Shown: one piece after another, positions 1 to 9,697 of the stretch
Position numbering within the stretch: position 1 is the first letter of the stretch
Layout: each line of letters starts with the position of its first letter
Assembly: GCF_963678635.1 (NCBI RefSeq)
Contig: NC_087064.1
Coordinates: 41,445,165 to 41,509,164 of the forward strand
Direction of reading: 5' to 3'
Source: Symsagittifera roscoffensis
Taxonomy: Eukaryota; Xenacoelomorpha; Acoela; Convolutidae
Length of the DNA: 64,000 nucleotides
Notes under the pieces: generated by a model
What the model was told of the DNA's origin: nothing
The model's database searches: none
What the model saw: only the letters and a program-made list of their open reading frames with translations
Made by a program: the position numbers and the translations under genes

Positions 1-2
1 TA

Positions 3-188
3 ACAATCAATGATCACTTCCATGACCAAATGGCCGACGTGGACCGAGGGCACATCGAGGTGTTCCCAAAGCTCTGGTTTTTGAGATCTTACGACGGAAC
101 GAACGGTGAGATAACTAGAATTCCTCGTCTAATAGACCCATACCTGAAGATGGGGCGACTACAAAAAGCTATCAGAAGAAATACCTGA
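3..188 (+). pseudogene. Unidentified coding remnant cut by the window edge
   Basis: An open frame runs from the left edge to a TGA at 186-188 (61 codons) without an internal stop. The translation has a balanced, protein-like composition (FPKLWFLRSYDGTNG near the middle, RLIDPYLKMGRLQKAI near the end). I do not recognise it. It lies directly upstream of remnants that match the 3' coding module of the large retroelement, so it is probably an upstream part of that module. No start is assignable because the frame enters from outside. Confidence 0.4.
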
Positions 189-429
189 GTTTCCCTTATT
201 TCGGAGGAAGTTGCTCGGAACAGACTCCGTGGTACACACTCCCAGGTTGAGAGCCTTCGAGACCAACGCAAGTAGGATGGCGAAATTCTCTGAATCGATG
301 GACCCGTGATTCGTAGGCAGAAATGCTGCCGTGCTGCATTTTACGCAGTTTTCACATGTGGATGTGACGACGGAGAGAAGGATGAGCAACGAGGCCACTC
401 CGAAACCTGGAAGATTTGAGAAAGAATAG
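187..429 (+). pseudogene. Module remnant, paralogue of the 37-38 kb copies
   Basis: The frame starting at 187 reads through to a TAG at 427-429 with one internal TGA at 307-309. Its translation contains KLLGTDSVVHTPRLRAFET and later a DP...FVGRNAAVLHFTQF stretch. The same order is seen at 38.01-38.17 kb (ILLGADSAVYATSFKTLDT, then VDPFFVSSKNAVLY) and, with more breaks, at 37.06-37.21 kb. Three diverged copies matching at the protein level argue for a once-coding sequence. Function unknown. The internal stop makes it a pseudogene. Confidence 0.55.
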
Positions 430-721
430 GCCAATTGGACCTGTCGCCAACTACCATGAGAGGCAAGGCAGACCTGCAAGAAGTCCCTGCACTGATAGTA
501 ATAAGAAGACCCTGCAAGAAGACCCTGCACTGATAGTAATAAATTTGAAACCAGAATTGGCAAACACTGGGAAGCTGCTGACTGGGACTGCTCTAGCGCC
601 CTTCAGCTGTGAGAAAGTTGTGATAAAACACGAAAAAATTGAAGACCGGTCAGCTAGCAATCTAGTCGTGCCGAAGCTTCTAGCCGAAACAACGAACGAC
701 GAGCAAGGACTTCAGGGTTAA
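416..721 (+). CDS. Hypothetical 101-aa frame, unrecognised
   Basis: A 101-codon frame, basic and serine/threonine-rich, overlapping the end of the preceding remnant. It spans a 38-bp direct duplication, so part of its length is repeat-generated. No homologue elsewhere in the window was found by eye and no domain is recognisable. It may be a chance frame inside decayed module sequence. Confidence 0.2.
   Translation: MRKNRPIGPVANYHERQGRPARSPCTDSNKKTLQEDPALIVINLKPELANTGKLLTGTALAPFSCEKVVIKHEKIEDRSASNLVVPKLLAETTNDEQGLQG
473..548. repeat. 38-bp direct tandem duplication
   Basis: Two adjacent copies of a segment beginning CCTGCAAGAAG and containing CCCTGCACTGATAGTAATAA start at 473 and 511, a period of 38 bp. 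They differ at very few bases. As 38 is not a multiple of three, the duplication shifts any reading frame crossing it. Confidence 0.85.
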
Positions 722-859
722 AAAAGGAAAGCGAGACGACGAGGAGAACGAAGACCGTCAACCGGAAGAGCACCGATGGAACAACAGCCAGACCAATACG
801 GAAGGGACGACGACGACAGAGCCTCAGTAGGTGGTGCGCCTAGCCTGGACTTCTAATTC

Positions 860-1254
860 TTGGATGATGACGAAGTAGGAACAAAAATGTTGACAGGGAC
901 GATTGAACCAACGGAAGATGAAACGTCCACGGAACCTCCCTCAGTCTTTATGAATATAACCCATAACTTGCCGGAGAGCAGCTCTCAAAATACCAAAACC
1001 ATTATAAAGAATTTTTTACGTGGTCTCCGCGTAGGAGAAGAATAGAATGCGCAGCACGAGTACCTTTCTTGGGAACCCTGCCAGAAGAAGAATGGGAAGT
1101 TCACAACAGAGATCATGAGAACTGGACAGGCTGTGGTATGGACAGAGTTGCTTTCATGGAGGAAATCTGGACAGTGTTGCAGTGCTACGGGACCCAGTCC
1201 ATATTGAAAACAGGTCTCAACATATTCTTGACAAATTGGACGAATGAGAAGTGA
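860..1254 (+). pseudogene. Module remnant with LPEEEWEV and GCGM motifs, paralogue of 39.6-40 kb
   Basis: Two open stretches (860-1045 and 1069-1254) in different frames. The second contains LGTLPEEEWEVHNRDHENW followed by GCGMDRVAFMEE and QSILKTGLNIF. At 39.80-39.96 kb the same blocks occur across frames (TLPEEEWEVY, GCGMEKPAFMEEH, SMLKTGLN). The first stretch (acidic, with a TEPPS...NLPESS pattern) matches loosely a 53-codon frame at 39630-39791. Position and order are preserved in both places, so this is an ancestral coding block. Function unknown; stops and a frame change separate the pieces. Confidence 0.5.
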
Positions 1255-1400
1255 GAATGAACGAAACCAATAAGGAAGTTGTATACATGTCCAGAACTCG
1301 AAAAGGAACGATGTGATCGAAAGTGTTGATCGACAAGATCAACGACATGAAGATGAAATTGGGCAACTAAGTCACGTTAAGAAAAATTGGGAAGGCAAAA

Positions 1401-1895
1401 TTGGATTGTCACCTTTCAGCAAAGACTGCTAACTCAGCTGAACGAAAGCGAATCGAAGGTGTCATGGATATGGGGCAAGGCAAGGACAGACTGCCTGGCA
1501 CGTCCAGAACAATGACCGATGTAAGGATGGTCCTACCCAACCTCATCGCAGGATTAAGATCAGCCAGCTATAACACCAAGCGTAGCAAGCGCAATTTTAC
1601 TGGAGCTACCCTAGAATTGAAAGTACTCAGCCAATGTGTTGAAAGTATCCTTCGGGATTCCAGACCATCATGCATGAATCACGGAAAGGGAAGGGTCATA
1701 GGACAGCTGAACCCAGTGGAATACAACCAATTGATAGTATCGGACACCGTCTCGATTAACGAACCCGCCATTGGATACATGGAAATGATGAAGTACATGA
1801 ACTCAGCTAGAGGACACCTGATCGCTCTGAAAAAAAAAGGTGAAAAGGAGTGTTACCTAGAAGAAATGATACAGGGCACGACGATGAAGCAATAG
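1401..1895 (+). CDS. 164-aa frame, best-preserved copy of a recurrent module protein
   Basis: A 164-codon frame, the longest uninterrupted copy of a segment found at least five times in the window: here, 33.25-33.6 kb, 42.66-42.9 kb, 47.09-47.5 kb and 50.62-50.84 kb. Shared blocks in order are P..IAGL; YNTKRSKRNFTGATLELKVL; SQC; SCMNHGKG; DTVSINEP..GYMEMMK; and ARGHLIALKKK. The other copies keep matching residues, for example MEMEILSQCGDS and SMMNHGKG at 47.2 kb. I do not recognise the family. The C-terminal frame leads directly into the next module block at 1896. It may be only a fragment of a longer polyprotein, and the start is arbitrary. Confidence 0.5.
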   Translation: MDCHLSAKTANSAERKRIEGVMDMGQGKDRLPGTSRTMTDVRMVLPNLIAGLRSASYNTKRSKRNFTGATLELKVLSQCVESILRDSRPSCMNHGKGRVIGQLNPVEYNQLIVSDTVSINEPAIGYMEMMKYMNSARGHLIALKKKGEKECYLEEMIQGTTMKQ

Positions 1896-2099
1896 GCGTA
1901 TGGAACGTTAGGCTCCTCAGAAATGCACGCGGAAACGGTGGATCAATTGGTGAGTTTGACGCGGAGAGCAGTAGTTCTGAGTATTTTCGAAGAAGATATG
2001 CGGACTACTCCAAAGATACATGCTCAAATAGCGATGCCGTACGTCAGAACTGAGGTGCGAGCCGAGCTGTATGACGGGACTGACGATGGAAGAGTGTGA
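1896..2099 (+). pseudogene. Module block colinear with 33.65-33.87 kb
   Basis: An open frame without ATG from 1896 to TGA at 2097-2099. Its translation (AYGTLGSSEMHAETVDQL near the start, IAMPYVRTEVRAEL near the end) aligns in order with 33.65-33.87 kb (YYDTVMSSDAIERGLEQL, then YLAYPCVRAELQL). The identity is modest but the order and spacing agree. It ends where the tandem array begins. Function unknown. Confidence 0.45.
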
Positions 2100-2170
2100 C
2101 TCGGAAGAAAGGAAAAGGTCGAAAGAAAAGAAGGTGCGCTTTATGGCGAGTCTATGAGACCGTATGATCT

Positions 2171-2446
2171 GTGAAGGAGCGGCATTCGAGAACTGAGAGA
2201 CACGGTTCATGTTCGAAAAAAAAATCGGCACCTGCGCTTAATACCTGTGGAAAAATGCGGAGAGAAGACAGTAAGCCAGCGAAGACCTTGCTTTTACAAA
2301 TGCTGTTGGACATTCATCGAAGCGAGCCAATGCGGAAGAATATGAAAAAACCTGTAGTAATAGAACCCCTGAAGAAGATCGATGGAATCCGAAAATTCTC
2401 AAACAAGGAGCTTAGGCTCACGAAAGAGTGGATAGGACACTGCTAA
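2171..2446 (+). CDS. 91-aa basic module frame (array copy 1)
   Basis: A 91-codon basic frame with a lysine-rich middle and EPLKKIDGIRKFSNKELRL near the C-terminus. A nearly identical copy lies at 5769-6044, and a diverged copy at 43.3 kb keeps EPTKKIDEIGRFSNKALGL. Three copies with conserved residues indicate a real ancestral frame. No domain is recognised. It precedes the block with the YVSG.VG.TYN motif. Confidence 0.4.
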   Translation: MKERHSRTERHGSCSKKKSAPALNTCGKMRREDSKPAKTLLLQMLLDIHRSEPMRKNMKKPVVIEPLKKIDGIRKFSNKELRLTKEWIGHC

Positions 2447-2608
2447 AGTCCAGTGAGTATTGTGGACCGATCAGAAAGAAGTCATTTGGGACTTGCATTG
2501 GAAAAAAGGTTGAAGGAAGATCTGGAAAATAACGATACGTTATACCACTATGTGTCGGGAGTTGTTGGAATAACCTATAATTTTTTTCATCAATGAGGAC
2601 ATACGTGA

Positions 2609-3166
2609 TTGTTACATACGGACATTGTGTCAGAAGCTTTCAAACGAGCTTTTGTGACACATCGGAACGCAGTGACCATCTCAATGGAGAGAACATCGAA
2701 AACGAATGATTGTGACGAAGGAGAAAGAGAAGAAATGTTGGAGGAAGGTCTGGAAAAGAATGTGACGTTATACCACTATGTGTCGGGAATTGTTGGAATG
2801 ACCTATAATCCTTTCATCAATGAGGACATACGTGATTGTTACTTCGATTACGATCAAGCTGAATTGCTGATATCCTGGTTGCCAAAAATATCAACAAAAA
2901 GAAGCATTGCCTGTCAGAAAGTCAATTTGGGACTTGTATTGGAAGAAAGGGTGACTGCATCTTCCATGCCAAAAACTGATAACCGAGTGGAATTTGGATT
3001 GGGTTTCTCGGATAAGTTACTGAGAACGAGCGTGATGGTGGCGTGGGAGATAATGAAAGCATCATGGTGCCCGATTCCAATTACCTCTTTGATATTACGA
3101 GCGACGCAGGTTGTGCAAAGGGAGTTGAATGAAGATTGCAGTTTAAACGACCTCAACGTCATCTAA
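2609..3166 (+). CDS. 185-aa intact module protein with YHYVSGIVGMTYNPF motif (copy 1)
   Basis: A 185-codon frame without stops. Blocks in order are FKRAFVTHRNAVTISMERTS (about residues 12-31), EKNVTLYHYVSGIVGMTYN (about 49-68), RDCYFDYDQAELL (about 76-88), a middle basic segment, and RTSVMVAWEIMKASWCPIP (about 139-157). The near-identical twin is at 6207-6764. A diverged relative at 47.83-48.0 kb keeps YQYVSGVLGMAYNPSKNEDV. Most other array copies carry a TAA in the middle of this protein, so this is one of the least damaged versions. Function unknown; no signal peptide or clear membrane segment is seen. Confidence 0.45.
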   Translation: MLHTDIVSEAFKRAFVTHRNAVTISMERTSKTNDCDEGEREEMLEEGLEKNVTLYHYVSGIVGMTYNPFINEDIRDCYFDYDQAELLISWLPKISTKRSIACQKVNLGLVLEERVTASSMPKTDNRVEFGLGFSDKLLRTSVMVAWEIMKASWCPIPITSLILRATQVVQRELNEDCSLNDLNVI

Positions 3167-3365
3167 AACTTGATAAAAACAGGATCTAGGAGCAACCGAG
3201 AGAACTACGTGGAATTTCCTGGCTGGGGATTTGTTATGAGAGCGATTCGATTGCTGGGAAATCATGTTGAGGAGAGCAACCGACAAGAAGCACCGACCAA
3301 AAAACAGTTAGAGTAATTCGATTGTCTGAAAAAATATAGATCTTTTTGAGAAAATATGCAAAATT

Positions 3366-4055
3366 GTGAATATTTCGATAGAAGTGAAGAAAGAATGGAC
3401 CAGAAGACGACTGATACCACAGTTCAGAATCAAAATGACTCTATGGTTGTACGATTATGCCAAAAAGCTTATGTCGAAGCACATCAGGGTGTACAGTTCG
3501 TATCAGATGGACATATGGTCAGAAGCTTTCAAACGAGCTTTTTTGACACATCGGAATGCAATGACCACATCAATGGAGAGAACATCGAAAACGAATGATT
3601 GTGACTAAAGAGAAAGAGAAGAAAGGTTGAAGGAAGATCTGGAAAAGAACGTGACGCTATACGACTATGTGTCGGGAATTGTTGGAGGGACCTGTAATCC
3701 TTTCATCATTGAGGTTATACGTGAATGTTACTTCGATTACAATCAAGCTGTATTGCTGATATTCTGGTCGCCAAAAATATCAACAAAAAGAAGCATTGCC
3801 AGTCAGAAAGTCAATTTGGGACTTGTATTGGAAGAAAGGGTGACTGCATCTTCCATGCCAAAAACTGATAACCGAGTGGAATTTGGATTGGGTTTCTCGG
3901 ATAAGTTACTGAGAACGAGCGTGATGGTGGCGTGGGAGATAATGAAAGCATCATGGTGCCCGATTCCAATTACCTCTTTGATATTACGAGCGACGCAGGT
4001 TGTGCAAAGGGAGTTGAATGAAGATTGCAGTTTAAACGACCTCAACGTCATCTAA
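3366..4055 (+). pseudogene. Module protein copy broken by TAA (3606-3608)
   Basis: Two stretches in one frame, 3366-3608 and 3627-4055, separated by TAA at 3606-3608. The N-terminal part reads W/YDYAKKLMSKHIRVYSSYQMD then FKRAFLTHRNA. It matches 34.6-34.75 kb (WIYELAKRHMSRNSEAYQRF, then KRSFLTHRKAV), which identifies the true frame; the overlapping frame from 3356 is a shadow. The C-terminal part repeats the 185-aa protein. The intact versions have GACGAA where this copy has GACTAA. Confidence 0.5.
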
Positions 4056-4254
4056 AACTTGATAAAAACAGGATCTAGGAGCAACCGAGAGAACTATGTG
4101 GAATTTCCTGGCTGGGGATTGGTTATGAGAGCGATTCGATTGCTGGGAAATCATGTTGAGGAGAGCAACCGACAAGAAGCACCGACCAAAAAACAGTTAG
4201 AGTAATTCGATTGTCTGAAAAAATATAGATCTTTTTGAGAAAATATGCAAAATT

Positions 4255-4910
4255 GTGAATATTCCGATAGAAGTGAAGAAAGAATGGACCAGAAGACGAC
4301 TGATACCAGAGTTCAGAATCAAAATGACTCTATGGTTGTACGATTATGCCAAAAAGCTTATGTCGAAGCACATCAGGGTGTACAGTTCGTATCAGATGGA
4401 CATATGGTCAGAAGCTTTCAAACGAGCTTTTTTGACACATCGGAATGCAATGACCACCTCAATGGAGAGAACATCGAAAACGAATGATTGTGACTAAAGA
4501 GAAAGAGAAGAAAGGTTGAAGGAAGATCTGGAAAAGAACGTGACGCTATACGACTATGTGTCGGGAATTATGGAGGGACCTATAATCCTTTCATCAATGA
4601 GGTTATACGTGAATGTTACTTCGATTACAATCAAGCTGTATTGCTGATATTCTGGTCGCCAAAAATATCAACAAAAAGAAGCATTGCCAGTCAGCAAGTC
4701 AAATTGGGACATGTATTGGAAAAAAGGGTGACTGCATCTTCCATGCCAAAAACTGATAACCGAGTGTAATTTGGGTTGGGTCTCTCAGATGAGTTACTGA
4801 GAACGAGCGTGATGGTGGCGTGGGAGATAATGAAAGCATCATGGTGCCCGATTCCAAATTCCTGTTCGATTACGAGCGACGCAGGTTGTGCAAAGGTAGT
4901 TGAATGAAGA
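4255..4910 (+). pseudogene. Module protein copy, TAA at 4495-4497 plus small deletion
   Basis: A near-duplicate of 3366-4055, displaced by 889 bp. It shares the GACTAA stop (4495-4497). It also loses a few bases in the GGGAATTGTTGGAGGG stretch (here GGGAATTATGGAGGG, near 4564) and has a further stop in GAGTGTAATTTGGG near 4765. It is the most damaged of the early array copies. It is followed by a ~430-bp non-coding part of the unit leading to the next ATG at 5348. Confidence 0.5.
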
Positions 4911-5279
4911 TTGCAATTTAAACGACCTTAACGTCATCTAAAACTTGATAAAAACAGGATCTAGGAGCAACCGAGAGAACTATGTGGAATTGCCTGGCTG
5001 GGGATCAGAAGGCTGGGTAAAACATGGTAGCTGTCTGGCGAAAGTCTGTGGACTAGAAGGTCATTTGTGTGGAGGTCTTGACTGCGTGAAGCCACTTGCA
5101 AGCACCATAAACAATTGACGATACTGCTCGTAAATATAGTGATGAAAGCAAAAACGAAAAAAGTACTAATCGCAGAGGAACTGAAGTGAATCTAGTGAAT
5201 GCAATAGGGTTTTACAGTATGTTTCGTATTTCACACACTTCGTAGCAATGGATGTAAAGAGTAGAAGGACGATCGTAGA

Positions 5280-5347
5280 TAAAACTTTCTCCAAGCCAAA
5301 ATTTGTAAGACTTCTCCAAGCCTTCTCCAAGATTTCTCCAAGACAAA
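5280..5347 (+). promoter_or_regulatory. TTCTCCAAG motif cluster just upstream of the MSAK start
   Basis: Four copies of TTCTCCAAG lie within about 60 bases directly before the ATG at 5348 (starts near 5287, 5312, 5323 and 5334, spacing 25, 11, 11). The cluster is repeated before the ATGs at 8057, 9698 and 11339. It could be a 5' UTR or promoter element, or simply a short slipped repeat carried along with the unit. No function can be assigned from sequence alone. Confidence 0.35.
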
Positions 5348-5755
5348 ATGTCGGCGAAATCTCACGAGTTGCTCTTTAAGATGTTTGCCGCAGTTCCAGG
5401 AAGAACGAGGGACGAGTTAGAACCGATACTAGGGAAGAAGTTCATGGTAAATGCTAGTGAGAACTTCACTGACTTGGAAAGACATAAGCAGAGAAATTCA
5501 ACAGCGACGGATTACAATGCAGTAGACGAGAATGATGAAACCCACCGAGTGATGATGGAAGTGGAACTGCTACTGGAAGCGTCGGGCAAACGAAATTGGA
5601 GAAGCATCATATTGACACATGATGAGTTCCCATGCCCTTGTTTGCTACAAGCATGGTGGTGTCCTGGGCGAAGTAACCTGATGTTGATCTGGGACTCTGG
5701 AGAAGAAAGGAAAAGGTCGAAAGAAAAGAAGGTGCTCTTTATTGCGAGTCTATGA
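5348..5755 (+). CDS. 135-aa module frame starting MSAKSHELLFK (copy 1)
   Basis: A 135-codon frame. The N-terminal part has VPGRTRDELEPILGKKF, an acidic middle follows, then RNWRSIILTHDEFPCPCLL and WYPGRSNLMLIWDSG-type residues (here WWCPGRSNLMLIWDSGEE). The last ~15 residues differ from the 1641-bp copies because the sequence after GGACTCTGGAGA switches into the 1.1-kb insert. The tail of the other copies matches 34.3-34.43 kb (WYHKRGNLILVWDVQELFS), so this block is shared with the downstream retroelement copy. The ATG follows the TTCTCCAAG cluster and is identical in four units. Function unknown. Confidence 0.45.
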   Translation: MSAKSHELLFKMFAAVPGRTRDELEPILGKKFMVNASENFTDLERHKQRNSTATDYNAVDENDETHRVMMEVELLLEASGKRNWRSIILTHDEFPCPCLLQAWWCPGRSNLMLIWDSGEERKRSKEKKVLFIASL

Positions 5756-5768
5756 GACCGTATGATCT

Positions 5769-6044
5769 GTGAAGGAGCGGCATTCGAGAACTGAGAGACA
5801 CGGTTCATGTTCGAAAAAAAAATCGGCACCTGCGCTTAATACCTGTGGAAACATGCGGAGAGAAGACAGTAAGCCAGCGAAGACCTTGCTTTTACAAACG
5901 CTGTTGGACATTCATCGAAGCGAGCCAATGCGGAAGAATATGAAAAAACCTGTAGTAATAGAACCCCTGAAGAAGATCGATGGAATCCGAAAATTCTCAA
6001 ACAAAGAGCTTAGGCTCACGAAAGAGTGGATAGGACACTGCTAA
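5769..6044 (+). CDS. 91-aa basic module frame (array copy 2)
   Basis: The near-identical twin of the frame at 2171-2446, 3598 bp downstream. Only a couple of residues differ (for example GNMRR against GKMRR). It lies inside the 1.1-kb insert that also carries the intact 185-aa frame. Function unknown. Confidence 0.4.
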   Translation: MKERHSRTERHGSCSKKKSAPALNTCGNMRREDSKPAKTLLLQTLLDIHRSEPMRKNMKKPVVIEPLKKIDGIRKFSNKELRLTKEWIGHC

Positions 6045-6206
6045 AGTCCAGTGAGTATTGTGGACCGATCAAAAAGAAGTCATTTGGGACTTGCATTGGA
6101 AAAAAGGTTGAAGGAAGATCTGGAAAATAACGATACGTTATACCACTATGTGTCGGGAGTTGTTGGAATAACCTATAATTTTTTTCATCAATGAGGACAT
6201 ACGTGA

Positions 6207-6764
6207 TTGTTACATACGGACATTGTGTCAGAAGCTTTCAAACGAGCTTTTGTGACACATCGGAACGCAGTGACCACCTCAATGGAGAGAACATCGAAAA
6301 CGAATGATTGTGACGAAGCAGAAAGAGAAGAAATGTTGGAGGAAGGTCTGGAAAAGAATGTGATGTTATACCACTATGTGTCGGGAATTGTTGGAATGAC
6401 CTATAATCCTTTCATCAATGAGGACATACGTGATTGTTACTTCGATTACAATCAAGCTGTATTGCTGATATTCTGGTCGCCAAAAATATCAACAAAAAGA
6501 AGCATTGCCAGTCAGCAAGTCAAATTGGGACTTGTACTGGAAGAAAGGGTGACTGCATCTTCCATGCCAAAAACTGATAACCGAGTGGAATTTGGGTTGG
6601 GTCTCTCAGATGAGTTACTGAGAACGAGCGTGATGGTGGCGTGGGAGATAATGAAAGCATCATGGTGCCCGATTCCAAATACCTATTTGATATTACGAGC
6701 GACGCAGGTTGTGCAAAGGGAGTTGAATGAAGATTGCAGTTTAAACGACCTCAACGTCATCTAG
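6207..6764 (+). CDS. 185-aa intact module protein (copy 2)
   Basis: The twin of 2609-3166 with scattered substitutions and no stop. It keeps FKRAFVTHRNAV, YHYVSGIVGMTYNPF, CYFDYNQAVLL and VMVAWEIMKASWCPIP. Like copy 1 it has a GAC-GAA reading where five neighbouring copies have GAC-TAA. Persistence of two full-length frames among broken ones may mean they are the older source sequence. Function unknown. Confidence 0.45.
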   Translation: MLHTDIVSEAFKRAFVTHRNAVTTSMERTSKTNDCDEAEREEMLEEGLEKNVMLYHYVSGIVGMTYNPFINEDIRDCYFDYNQAVLLIFWSPKISTKRSIASQQVKLGLVLEERVTASSMPKTDNRVEFGLGLSDELLRTSVMVAWEIMKASWCPIPNTYLILRATQVVQRELNEDCSLNDLNVI

Positions 6765-6962
6765 AAATTGATAAAACAGGATCTAGGAGCAACCGAGAGA
6801 ACTATGTGGAATTGCCTGGCTGGGGATCGGTTATGAGAGCAACTCGATTGCTGGGAAATCATGTTGAGGAGAGCAACCGACAAGAAGCACCGACCAAAGA
6901 ACAGTTAGAGTAATTGGATTGTCTGAAAAAATATAGATCTTTTTGAGATAATATGCAAAATT

Positions 6963-7616
6963 GTGAATATTCCGATAGAAGTGAAGACAGAATGGACCAG
7001 AAGACGACTGATACCACAGTTCAGAGTCAAAATGACTCTATGGTTGTACGATTATGCCAAAAAGCTTATGTCGAAGCACATCAGGGTGTACAGTTCGTAT
7101 CAGATGGACATATGGTCAGAAGCTTTCAAACGAGCTTTTTTGACACATCGGAATGCAATGACCACCTCAATGGAGAGAACATCGAAAACGAATGATTGTG
7201 ACTAAAGAGAAAGAGAAGAAAGGTTGAAGGAAGATCTGGAAAAGAACGTGACGCTATACGACTATGTGTCGGGAATTGTTGGAGGGACCTATAATCCTTT
7301 CATCAATGAGGTTATACGTGAATGTTACTTCGATTACAATCAAGCTGTATTGCTGATATTCTGGTCGCCAAAAATATCAACAAAAAGAAGCATTGCCAGT
7401 CAGCAAGTCAAATTGGGACTTGTACTGGAAGAAAGGGTGACTGCATCTTCCATGCCAAAAACTGATAACCGAGTGGAATTTGGGTTGGGTCTCTCAGATG
7501 AGTTACTGAGAACGAGCGTGATGGTGGCGTGGGAGATAATGAAAGCATCATGGTGCCCGATTCCAAATTCCTGTTCGATTACGAGCGACGCAGGTTGTGC
7601 AAAGGTAGTTGAATGA
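6963..7616 (+). pseudogene. Module protein copy with TAA at 7203-7205
   Basis: The same two-part structure as 3366-4055: the YDYAKKLMSK...FKRAFLTHRNA part up to TAA at 7203-7205, then a reopened frame to 7616. The C-terminal end differs (CSITSDAGCAKVVE), showing a frameshift near 7570 relative to the 185-aa version. The unit then continues with a ~430-bp non-coding segment up to the next ATG. Confidence 0.45.
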
Positions 7617-8056
7617 AGATTGCAATTTAAACGACCTCAACGTCATCTAAAACTTGATAAAAACAAGATCTAGGAGCAACCGAGATAACTATGTGGAATT
7701 GCCTGGTTGGGGATCAGAAGGCTGGGTAAAACATGGTAGCTGTCTGTCGAAAGTCTGTGGACTAGAAGGTCATTTGTGTGGAGGTCTTGACTGCGTGAAG
7801 CCACTTGCAAGCACCATAAACAATTGACGATACTGCTCGTAAATATAGTGATGAAAGCAAAAACGAAAAAAGTACTAATCGCAGAGGAACTGACGTGAAT
7901 CTAGTGAATGCAATAGGGTTTTACAGTATGTTTCGTATTTCACACACTTCGTAGCAATGGATGTAAAGAGTAGAAGGACGATCGTAGATAAAGCTTTCTC
8001 CAAGCCAAAATTTGTAAGACTTCTCCAAGCCTTCTCCAAGATTTCTCCAAGACAAA

Positions 8057-9697
8057 ATGTCGGCGAAATCTCACGAGTTGCTCTTTAAGATGTTTGCCGC
8101 AGTTCCAGGAAGAACGAGGGACGAGTTAGAACCGATACTAGGGAAGAAGTTCATGGTAAATGCTAGTGAGAACTTCAGTGACTTGGAAAGACATAAGCAG
8201 AGAAATTCAACAGCGACGGATTACAATGCAGTAGACGAGAATGATGAAACCCACTGAGTGATGATGGAAGTGGAACTGCTACTGGAAGCGTCGGGCAAAC
8301 GAAATTGGAGAAGCATCATATTGACACATGATGAGTTCCCATGCCCTTGTTTGCTACAAGCATGGTGGTATCCTGGGCGAAGTAACCTGATGTTGATCTG
8401 GGACTCTGGAGACCTGCTCTCTATGGATTTACCAGACTCATCACAGCCCATGAAAATCGTGATAGTCGGAGTTATGAGAGCGATTTGATTGCTGGGAGCT
8501 CATGTTAAGGAGAGCAATCGACAAGAAGCACCGACCAAAGAACAGTTAGAGTAATTCGATTGTCTGAAAAAATATAGATCTTTTTGAGATAATATGCAAA
8601 ATTGTGAACATTCCGATGAACGAAGAAAAATTGGACCAGAAGACGACTGATGACACAGTTCAGAGTCAAAATGACTCTATGGTTGTACGATTATGCCAAA
8701 AAGCTTATGTCGAAGCACATCAGGGTGTACAGTTCGTATCAGATGGATATATGGTCAGAAGCTTTCAAACGAGCTTTTTTGACACATCGGAATGCAATGA
8801 CCACCTCAATGGTGAGAACATCGAAAACGAATGATTGCGACTAAAGAGAAAGGGAAGAAAGGTTGAAGGAAGATCTGGAAAAGAACGTGACGCTATACGA
8901 CTATGTGTCGGGAATTGTTGGAGGGACCTATAATACTTTCATCAATGAGGTTATACGTGAATGTTACTTCGATTACAATCAAGCTGTATTGCTGATATTC
9001 TGGTCGCCAAAAATATCAACAAAAAGAAACATTGCCATTCAGCAAGTCAAATTGGGACTTGTATTGGGAGAAAGGGTGACTGCATCTTCCATGCCAAAAA
9101 CTGATAACCGAGTGGAATTTGGGTTGGGTCTCTCAGATGAGTTACTGAGAACGAGCGTGATGGTGGCGCGGGAGATAATGAAAGCATCATGGTGCCCGAT
9201 TCCAAATGCCTATTCGATATTACGAGCGACGCAGGTTGTGCAAAGGTAGTTGAATGAAGATTGCAATTTAAACGACCTCAACGTCATCTAAAACTTGATA
9301 AAAACAGGATCTAGGAGCAACCGAGAGAACTATGTGGAATTGCCTGGCTGGGGATCAGAAGGCTGGGTAAAACATGGTAGCTGTCTGGCGAAAGTCTGTG
9401 GACTAGAAGGTCATTTGTGTGGAGGTCTTGACTGCGTGAAGCCACTTGCAAGCACCATAAACAATTGACGATACTGCTCGTAAATATAGTGATGAAAGCA
9501 AAAACGAAAAAAGTACTAATCGCAGAGGAACTGACGTGAATCTAGTGAATGCAATAGGGTTTTACAGTATGTTTCGTATTTCACACACTTCGTAGCAATG
9601 GATGTAAAGAGTAGAAGGACGATCGTAGATAAAGCTTTCTCCAAGCCAAAATTTGTAAGACTTCTCCAAGCCTTCTCCAAGATTTCTCCAAGACAAA
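8057..9697. repeat. 1641-bp unit A, practically identical to unit B
   Basis: Unit A contains the MSAK frame (8057-8257, closed by a TGA in CCCACTGAGTG and continuing open at 8258-8488), the frame at 8650-8844 (TAA at 8842-8844) and the frame at 8863-9249. All of these translations are identical to those of unit B, 1641 bp downstream. The shared CCCACTGAG stop (CCCACCGAG at 5348 and ATCCACCGAG at 11339) shows that A and B derive from one another. Confidence 0.85.

Larger units (their letters stand above)
5703..6830. repeat. 1.1-kb insert that distinguishes the 2709-bp unit from the 1641-bp unit
   Basis: After GGACTCTGGAGA, this unit (and the first one at 2105-3230) holds about 1.1 kb not present in the 1641-bp units. 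There, only about 65 bp separate the same flanks (8411-8475). The short form encodes DLLSMDLPDSSQPMKIVIVG and matches 34.35-34.43 kb, so the short form is ancestral. The insert is itself partly a copy of the neighbouring 889-bp segment (185-aa frame). Confidence 0.6.

Noticed and set aside
187-429. Homology of the LLG.DS block to 31.4-31.65 kb in the retroelement 3' ORF
   Set aside because: Only a few residues (DP..FV.GR...L) line up, too weak to claim by eye.
2914-3162. Minus-strand 82-aa frame repeated at 3803-4051
   Set aside because: It is antisense to the 185-aa module protein. Its repetition only reflects the tandem array, and the plus-strand frame has homologues at 34.6 and 47.9 kb.
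3356-3598. 80-aa plus-strand frame MQNCEYFDRSEERMDQ, repeated in four array units
   Set aside because: It overlaps the 3366 frame one base-shift away; only the 3366 frame has a diverged counterpart at 34616-34816, so this one is a shadow.
8221-8451. Minus-strand serine-rich 76-aa frames (8221, 9862, 11503)
   Set aside because: Antisense of the acidic part of the MSAK frame; the serine runs come from GAT/GAA codons read backwards.
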